A stretch of 64,000 nt of DNA from SFWF01 sp045539925 (GTDB lineage Bacteria; Bacillota; Clostridia; Oscillospirales; Acutalibacteraceae): positions 1 through 64,000 of the forward strand of contig JAZQGH010000184.1 in assembly GCA_045539925.1 (NCBI GenBank), written 5' to 3'. Positions 59,901 through 64,000 of this stretch are shown piece after piece (the first letter of the stretch is position 1; every line of letters begins with the position of its first letter). Below the pieces are notes generated by a model that saw nothing but the letters and a program-made list of their open reading frames with translations, was not told the DNA's origin and made no database searches. Made by a program: the position numbers and the translations under genes.

Positions 59901-61151
59901 CTTTTTACTCAGCGCAGTAGCATTATCTGTTAAGCCGCTGATGCTTGTTTCGTTTGCTGAAACCTTAGTAGAAAGAGAAGAAATCTTGCTTTCTACAGAC
60001 GCGATTTTTGTATCTACGCTTTCGGTTTTTTCATACTCCTGTAGCTGATCGGATACGTCAATCGCCGAAACAGATTCATCTACATACTGCTTAACCGTTT
60101 TTACCGAGCCGTCTTCGTTCGTGCCGAAGTCTCCTATTTGTTCAGACACATCGATTTTGCCGATCTCCTCTTGAACAAAGGCCTCCGTCGCATATCCCTC
60201 AAGGCTCTGATGTTCGGTAAGATAGCCCGCATCGTTAGTAAAAGACGATACCGTAGTAGGAATATCCGTCTTTAAAGCGTGCTGACTGAGGTCGACCTCG
60301 GGGATGGCTTCAATCTGTTCTTGCACATACGTCTCGGTGGCGTATCCCGTTAAGTCAATTCTCGCATTATTAATAGAGGTGTCTACCTCGTCTTTTGTAT
60401 AGTAATTAACAAGAGCGTCTGTCACTGCGCCCTCAGCTACCGCCGCAGCTTCTTCCGCTCTGGACGCAGCGCTTTCAGCCGCCGCAACTTGTTCTTCAAC
60501 CTGCAGCTCCCCTATCTTGGTAGCTACGTTTTCCGCAACTCTTGTCACGAGTTCCTGCACCCAAGAATCATCAAGAACGATCTGTTTGCTTTCCGGAAGA
60601 GATTTTAATACACACATTTTATCGAAAGTTCTTGACTTCCAAACATATGTGTTGCCTCGGGAATTAGCACCGATCGCATGTATTTCAAATTCTAATCTGC
60701 CCGAAATATGAGTTGTGTTACCCTCGACAAGCCATCCGAAACGAATTGACGATGTGTCATACGATACGTTGACTGCCCGGGTGTCTCCTGTATATCCATC
60801 GCTTGTTGTATAGTGGAACCAGAGCTCCGTTGTCATTAAGTCGAAACCGTCGTAGTATCGCGGCATCTCGAACGGGATAAACTGGCTGTTTTCTTCCTGA
60901 GTGATGTTTATCTGAGAGCTATTTACAGTAATGTTTTTCTTTGAGTCTACAGTAGAGAAGTTGTCGTCGTAGTACTCGTCGTACCAATCGTACTTGTCGC
61001 TCTTAGTCCACTCGGAATATGCTGCAGGCACCCCTGCGTCGGCAGATGAATCCAAGGTCATAATGCCTGCATCGGCTGCCATTAGTGTAGCCGCAGGAGC
61101 TACTGCTTTTTGCGCAAGCAATCTTTTAGACTCTTCGAATGAAATCGCCAT
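53937..61151 (-). CDS. giant multidomain tail protein with CotH-kinase-like segment, 2404 aa
   Basis: By rough position: residues 1-190 virion-attachment part; 195-430 coiled coil; 480-640 Ig-like domains (VDCSYTWKKGSSV); 1020-1420 a segment resembling CotH spore-coat protein kinases, with DNRAKNLFLHRG (about 1334) and RWDLCFAYDMDTSLG (about 1392) where CotH has its Asn/Asp catalytic loop and 'W-D-x-D'; 1620-1760 leucine-rich repeats; 1845-1985 InlB-B/Listeria-type repeats; about 2055-2200 a LamG-like domain; 2264-2404 a lectin-like end (WTRSPNVEQ). Transcribed as one frame with no stop. Probable central adsorption protein; kinase activity is unproven. Confidence 0.78.
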   Translation of the reverse strand: MAISFEESKRLLAQKAVAPAATLMAADAGIMTLDSSADAGVPAAYSEWTKSDKYDWYDEYYDDNFSTVDSKKNITVNSSQINITQEENSQFIPFEMPRYYDGFDLMTTELWFHYTTSDGYTGDTRAVNVSYDTSSIRFGWLVEGNTTHISGRLEFEIHAIGANSRGNTYVWKSRTFDKMCVLKSLPESKQIVLDDSWVQELVTRVAENVATKIGELQVEEQVAAAESAASRAEEAAAVAEGAVTDALVNYYTKDEVDTSINNARIDLTGYATETYVQEQIEAIPEVDLSQHALKTDIPTTVSSFTNDAGYLTEHQSLEGYATEAFVQEEIGKIDVSEQIGDFGTNEDGSVKTVKQYVDESVSAIDVSDQLQEYEKTESVDTKIASVESKISSLSTKVSANETSISGLTDNATALSKKITELESEVSELGEQAGYEYYATYGTATLEATGEETENVFTLYEVDGSAESIKSQFVITGGSGGGATATTLTVTRVTTSPLTITTSDKAVIEFNCTSYDADGETVDCSYTWKKGSSVIMSGSLNQGLNTFDLSEYVTTGTHKFTLTVTDEGGSMSVKTWTVQMVDVRIESSFRDQVAYTAGETVNFTYTPYGAIPKTVHFKLDGKELESVSTNASGLLQSYTLPAQEHGAHLLEVWMIASVNSVEIETPHIYKDIIWRDAESTTPIIGCVYRNDYYGVVEARQYNATEITYVVIDPASENPTVTRYVDGVSIGEQTLSGTVDTWSYKSSDVGEKTLKIECGVTSVDIKVDVAELGIEIKPVTANMAFDFNPTGRSNNDENRIWSDANTGITMSISDNFDWTNGGYQRDDNGDTYFCVKAGTTATINYNLFGSEYDPKATGKEFKFVFKTTNVKKRSSTFLSCIDGDTPIGLDMKVENANIYASNKELYIPYCEEDIIEFEFNINKDTDIPMVMTYEDGVANRPLIYASDSSFMQLTAQPITIGSADCDVHVYRMKAYDTSLTDKEILTNFIADARNADEMIARYNRNQIYDENNALTPETLAEKCPDLRIIMIDAPWFTNDKDDKVKNTTVRQIYKGGDAVLDNWTCTGAEHSGQGTSSNKYGYAGRNIRLIMNKDASLFTFNGTDEEGNPITGKTVTFTRDSVPTNYMNIKVNIASSENQNNAQFARRYNEFNPVVRPAKVNDPRVRDTMEFHNCVVFIRENEEDLTKHREFNDTSWHYYALGNVGDDKKTDYTRVNDAADPKECIVEIMDFDVPLAEFPTGVGGAYIAPEDFVAGNAAYDNLYSEYTYDEEGEFKSFGAESYEFRYEMDDITDEQRQVNIDAWREFYKFVVTSTDEEFVANFEDYFILDSALYFYLFTERYLMVDNRAKNLFLHRGKIYISETEATTIGGKVNNYIVDNEKALINDGYRWDLCFAYDMDTSLGIDNTGKLILTYGLEDVDKDASGAYVYRAAESNLFCRIRDLFADRLKGMFQTCESLGAWSSTSLIKQWDDAQNQFPEELWRLDTERKYIRTYRGVSVDNSIAGAQNPMFLEPMLNGRKKYQRRQFERNQELYMATKYVSTFAKDDFIRLRFNNPTNPVVPQDYTLYLTPYTDMYIAAEFGNTAPIVFRAKAGVEYTVRRETESETADIVLIYGASFIQAIGDLSKCYLGDNDFSMASRLQSLVIGSDVEGYENTFMTGLALGNNRLLEYLDIRNITGLNSVVDLSNCNNLIELRAEGSGATGVIFANGGKIQKAYIPAVTSLTMKNLNDLEVLDVASYEKLQKLIAENIYGVDTHAIVDASTSLNTVRLIGIDWNKDFGIQDTSILSRMYNMRGVDNDGYENSKSVVTGYIWVASGKDREINDFNELWQYLTIEADATTKQFVVTFVNHDGTILDVQYVDAESLPVDPITRAENPIPTPTKESSPSTEYIFAGWDADFAPVWSDQTIRATYTEKTRDYTVQYIANGSLLQSSVAPYGSMVLYSGETPTYTAGEINRKYYLFDKWDKSGYVDGDKTINAVFDSCQYADKYFENKDISTLRPVELYMMTKLSAAGIINLADYIEAKDTVSIRLGEDVSYSDIEERVLISEPIEFTGRNHLDTGIALLSEDRDFVLAVDCEMASGNANNSVLMQCFSGLDTSGFQLSYNNGARLVWGSATMTPMTVPNREMIVLRHKKGEAGLHVYTSNMKEDTPLYVSLEGAHDMTHNVTLVFGCTKFEDGSYENYAKGTVHWSKLWYADLGDEVCARLAYWSHNEMTFETCLELNGTMKRYYLTGTSGARSSIAFIASNVLPQPIRLGDSPNSNSGGWGEYSLCSYLNSRLYNAFPNQWKQLIKEVSVKSSIGNKSTTVTNFDSYIFIPSIYEVCNNTAVSIEPYTSEGTPISHLVTNNDARLCRREDGTAVAYWTRSPNVEQTAYVYRISETGAASSITQLTNDTVYVRIMFAI

Positions 61152-61184
61152 TGCGTTTTGTACCTACCTTTCCTAAAGTAATAA

Positions 61185-61649
61185 TTAAGTGTCGCTAATA
61201 TAATCCACGTCTTCGAGTGTCATGTTGTCGAAGTCTGCAAGAGCATAAGCGTCCATATCAGCGAGCTTTCTAAATTTACCAATCATACCCATAATTGTTG
61301 AGGAAGTCAGCAAGAGCGTATGATCGGAAGCCAAATCCGTTGTTTTCCTTGTGCGCGAAACGACGGACGAATCAATCGCAAAATCAGCGTTGGCAGAGGC
61401 TGATTTTTTCATAGTAGTATCTTGAATTTTTGAGTTCTCAATGACAATAGTTACGTCACTGAGTCTCAGTAGCCTAAGCAGAGAATACTCAAGTTTGTCC
61501 GTAGAAGACAGCTCAAGATCATGACTAATCGACGCAACCATTTTTATTGGTAAATTATCAATAATTAATGGTGCAGTATGACCATCAACCGTTACATATA
61601 GATCGAACGTATGATGATTTTTATTTAGATATAAGTTGTATACTGCCAA
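61185..61649 (-). CDS. hypothetical tail protein, 154 aa
   Basis: Starts MAVYNLYLNKNHHTFDLYV; beta-rich with no recognised motif. It lies between the giant tail protein and the tail-fibre-like 61668 gene. Function unknown. Confidence 0.6.
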   Translation of the reverse strand: MAVYNLYLNKNHHTFDLYVTVDGHTAPLIIDNLPIKMVASISHDLELSSTDKLEYSLLRLLRLSDVTIVIENSKIQDTTMKKSASANADFAIDSSVVSRTRKTTDLASDHTLLLTSSTIMGMIGKFRKLADMDAYALADFDNMTLEDVDYISDT

Positions 61650-61667
61650 GCAATATCACCGCCTGAC

Positions 61668-62105
61668 TTATGCAGTAGCGGTACTATCGGTTACTGCGTC
61701 CTTTAAGGTAATCTTCATTCCTCCGGCCTTAATTGTAAAAGTCGTGCCGCTCTCAATTGTTCGAGCTTCTTCAAGCGCACCATAGAAAAGAAGATTGCCA
61801 TTTTCTGCTTCCTCCTTCGGCGCATCACAGACAATATAGTATTTCATAGTTCCCCAGTTAGACGCGCTTTCGCTAAATTCGATTGCATCTTTGTTTTCAA
61901 CTACACCATCGTTATTTCTAACGAGATTAAGTAACTGTCTCTGATATCCTGTGCCTGTCCCTGTGTCAGGTTCGCCGCTAATAATACCATCAACACTGGG
62001 CTCAGATGTAGTTAAACCGATATAGTAATTCGTAGGAAGGGTTGCATCGTCGCCAGTGTGAAAGACGCTGTCCATAACAAGGTTTAAAAAGTATGTAGTA
62101 TTCAT
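61668..62105 (-). CDS. small tail fibre-like protein, 145 aa
   Basis: MNTTYFLNLVMDSVFHTG, PTNYYIGLTTSEPS, NWGTMKYYIVCDAP and NLLFYGALEEARTIESGTT match a common phage family of about 140 residues found next to tail fibre and baseplate genes. It overlaps the next gene by ATGA. Function not known; virion-associated by context. Confidence 0.7.
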   Translation of the reverse strand: MNTTYFLNLVMDSVFHTGDDATLPTNYYIGLTTSEPSVDGIISGEPDTGTGTGYQRQLLNLVRNNDGVVENKDAIEFSESASNWGTMKYYIVCDAPKEEAENGNLLFYGALEEARTIESGTTFTIKAGGMKITLKDAVTDSTATA

Positions 62106-62494
62106 GCTTCCTCCTTAGGCGGATTCTTTATATAATCCTTATGTATATTACGTGTGATTTTCATGATCCCTTGTCCCGGGATTTCTGTTTTGTCGCAGCT
62201 CATGTCCCAAATCGTGATTTGATAGACATAGCTTCCATAAAGATCTACTGTGTCCATAGGATCAAGTGTGACCGTGGCTATGCTTTTAGATCCGTTGCTA
62301 TCTGTACTTAACAGAAAATTTTTCGTGAGAACAGGGGATCCTGTTTTTGTGGAATAGTTAATTAACGCAAATGACATGCTGCATGACTCTGCGTCATAAC
62401 TAAGGTTCGCTTTGGTGCGGAGATTGAATGTAAATGTCTGTGACTCACCGCCGACAAAGCTATACGTGGGCAGATTGTAAATATCATTTATCAT
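62102..62494 (-). CDS. hypothetical tail protein, 130 aa
   Basis: Beta-rich protein (YSFVGGESQTFTFNLRTKAN, ATVTLDPMDTVDLYGSYVYQ) with an Ig-like look. Overlaps the preceding gene. Probably a structural component; not recognised. Confidence 0.6.
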   Translation of the reverse strand: MINDIYNLPTYSFVGGESQTFTFNLRTKANLSYDAESCSMSFALINYSTKTGSPVLTKNFLLSTDSNGSKSIATVTLDPMDTVDLYGSYVYQITIWDMSCDKTEIPGQGIMKITRNIHKDYIKNPPKEEA

Positions 62495-62495
62495 A

Positions 62496-63326
62496 TTAGC
62501 CTCCGATATTAACAGGGAAGTCGCAAATAAATTTAACCTTTGCGTTCCCCTGAATTGTCAAGTGATTCTCTCCGCGTACCATGCGGAAGAATTTAAAATT
62601 AAAGTAGTTGTACAGATCCATTCCCGTCTTTATCCCCTCGGAGGATTTCCAACTGGTGATGATCTGATTTTTATTATCGACGTTTATTACCAACCCATCG
62701 GCCGTAGGAAGATCAGATTTGAATTCAAACATTCTGTTATTATCGCTTTTATTCGTTATCGAAATTCCTCCCGCTGTAGTCAGTCGTTCTATTTCAACGA
62801 CGGGATAGTAAAAACCGTTATAGCTACTTCGATTGAACAAAGTGATCTCTGACGATTCTGTAACTATATATTCATACTCTTCGGGATAGGTATACCCAAA
62901 TGGAGAGTCGCACCTTACCTTACATGAAAAAGCCCACGGCAAATCGCCGTAGGTGATTAAAGTCAGATCAGATATGATAACCTTGTATCTGTATTGAGTC
63001 ATGTCGTCTTGTACGATTGATAACCATTTGTAGTTGTTATGTCCGGTTAACCAAGCGGCGATAGCTTCCACCTCGTACCTCTCAATGTGACTATTGGCAT
63101 CAAGAGATCGCGGAGATGCGCCGAATACGAGCTTGAATTCTAATGGCGAGTTCTGAGTTATACCATACATCAAAGAATCATATCTGCGAGATATTCTATC
63201 CTCTACGATATCACCACTTGAAAAATCGACATCTTCTTGTCCGTTAGAATCGAAGCTATATACCGAGAGTCCGAATTCAGTACATGATAATCCGTCAAAA
63301 ATGAATTCGCATCCGTAAAAAGCCAA
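62496..63326 (-). CDS. distal tail (Dit)-like protein, 276 aa
   Basis: The N-terminus CEFIFDGLSCTEFGLSVYSF, then RYDSLMYGITQNSPLEFKLVF and WLTGHNNYKWLSIVQDDMTQYRYKVII, matches the phage tail-component (Dit/SPP1 gp19.1-like) N-terminal domain; the C-terminal half is a beta-rich galectin-like part. Dit forms the hub that joins the tail tube to the baseplate. Confidence 0.75.
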   Translation of the reverse strand: MAFYGCEFIFDGLSCTEFGLSVYSFDSNGQEDVDFSSGDIVEDRISRRYDSLMYGITQNSPLEFKLVFGASPRSLDANSHIERYEVEAIAAWLTGHNNYKWLSIVQDDMTQYRYKVIISDLTLITYGDLPWAFSCKVRCDSPFGYTYPEEYEYIVTESSEITLFNRSSYNGFYYPVVEIERLTTAGGISITNKSDNNRMFEFKSDLPTADGLVINVDNKNQIITSWKSSEGIKTGMDLYNYFNFKFFRMVRGENHLTIQGNAKVKFICDFPVNIGG

Positions 63327-63338
63327 AATGATTCCTCC

Positions 63339-63521
63339 TTACTTTTCGGGCTGTCCCTCTGTAACATCAGATGTAATTTCGCATCCGTTAAGATAGTTTA
63401 GAATTTCTTCAAGGGCTCCGATACATCCTGAGATTGTAGCGCAATTCTGTCTGCCAGAAACGCTTACTTTGTCTAATGCCGCAACAATAGTTGCGAGCCT
63501 TTTAATAATATTTTCTTTCAT
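63339..63521 (-). CDS. small hypothetical protein, 60 aa
   Basis: MKENIIKRLATIVAALDKVSV then CATISGCIGALEEILNYLNG; helical, with no recognised family. AAAGGAGTTCG precedes the ATG. Position between two tail genes suggests a small virion or assembly factor. Confidence 0.55.
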   Translation of the reverse strand: MKENIIKRLATIVAALDKVSVSGRQNCATISGCIGALEEILNYLNGCEITSDVTEGQPEK

Positions 63522-63542
63522 AACGAACTCCTTTTATTCGTA

Positions 63543-64000
63543 TTAGCTGTACGTTCCGTCTATCACGCCTTTTATCAAAGCTATTAGATTTATATACTCA
63601 CCTTTAGTTGTCGCATTGCCTTCTTCGTTATAGACTGCTTTTTTGCCGCCGGGCTTTATTATACAAAATGAAGACGGTTCCATATTAAAATAACACCCAA
63701 TACCGCCTGCTTGTACGCGAATATTAGTTTTTGCTTCTATAAGCAATCCACCTATGTCTGTATAGAGTCTCATCAGGTCAGTTGCGTCAGTGTCCGTTCC
63801 ACCTTTAGCGGGGACGATACCACCGCCGACCTTCCATTCCCAGTTGCCAAAATATATTTCAGTTCCCGTGACAGACCCTCCCGTTATCGTAGTTCCGTCG
63901 ATTGTTCCACCGGTTATATCCGATGCGTCAATAAATATTGACGATATCGACCCTGCATTTATATTAGGCGAGCTGATTGTTGGACTATAAATAGAACTTC
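63543..64000 (-). CDS. C-terminal part of a tail protein, continues past the window
   Basis: The frame stays open to the right edge (SSIYSPTISSPNINAGSI ... IDASDITGGTIDGTTITGG ... RLYTDIGGLLIEAKTNIRVQ). The TGG-x-ID-G-x-x-I repeats are the beta-helix of tail-associated lysin or tip proteins; only the C-terminal end is visible. ATG 63773 is internal. Likely Tal-like, inferred from position next to Dit. Confidence 0.65.
   Translation of the reverse strand, partial: SSIYSPTISSPNINAGSISSIFIDASDITGGTIDGTTITGGSVTGTEIYFGNWEWKVGGGIVPAKGGTDTDATDLMRLYTDIGGLLIEAKTNIRVQAGGIGCYFNMEPSSFCIIKPGGKKAVYNEEGNATTKGEYINLIALIKGVIDGTYS

Noticed and set aside
1..64000. CRISPR array
   Set aside because: No regularly spaced direct repeats of 24-40 bases were seen.

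Overview
The window is part of a temperate, long-tailed (siphovirus-like) phage or prophage of an anaerobic Firmicute, most likely a gut Clostridia member. The evidence is the class III (oxygen-sensitive) ribonucleotide reductase, Shine-Dalgarno sites of the AAGGAGG type, TTGACA/TATAAT promoters, a Tn916-like integrase with an excisionase, and a tail module with a Dit-like protein, a BppU-like baseplate protein, holin and amidase. No terminase, capsid or tape-measure gene is in view, so the genome continues beyond at least one edge.

Layout: two convergent blocks. The + strand block (1-34204) opens with a run of tiny accessory genes (1-3.8 kb) separated by a recurring AT-rich intergenic cassette. 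Next comes a regulatory and lysogeny zone (3.8-11.2 kb) with small-RNA-like loci, a probable type I toxin locus, a PemK/MazF-type toxin overlapping an MrpR-like integrase-fold repressor, and a tandem pair of paralogous membrane proteins. The replication block (11.2-21.8 kb) holds an SF2-like ATPase, an ERF annealing protein, an SSB-like protein, a PD-(D/E)XK nuclease, a DnaB-like helicase split by a group I intron that carries an HNH endonuclease, a primase and a DnaE-type polymerase III alpha subunit. The nucleotide, redox and protease block (21.8-32.7 kb) includes a PP-loop/PAPS-reductase-like protein, a ThyX-like protein, dNMP kinase, ClpP-like protease, PhoH-like ATPase, 5'(3')-deoxyribonucleotidase, a small redoxin, NrdD (split by a 271-base group I intron), an NrdG-like activase, a methyltransferase with an apparent frameshift, an FTR-like protein, dUTPase, Xis and Int. 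An attP region with six arm-type repeats follows.

The - strand block (64000-34650, read right to left) is the distal tail and lysis module. It contains the C-terminus of a tail protein at the window edge, a Dit-like protein, several small proteins, a 2404-residue tail protein with a CotH-kinase-like segment, a BppU-like protein, a series of fibres sharing N-terminal docking domains and C-terminal lectin-like 'WWLRSP' domains, then holin, amidase and a stand-alone copy of the amidase's wall-binding domain. The two blocks are separated by back-to-back terminators around an unexplained, structured 270-base stretch.

The least explained material is non-coding: three loci in which two related promoters face each other across a hairpin (3930-4370, 6496-6706, 10903-11168), a repeated approximately 20-base element after terminators in the replication region, two tRNA-sized structured RNAs, and strong terminators pointing against the direction of the operons they sit in. 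All homology statements come from reading motifs by eye; no database search was run.
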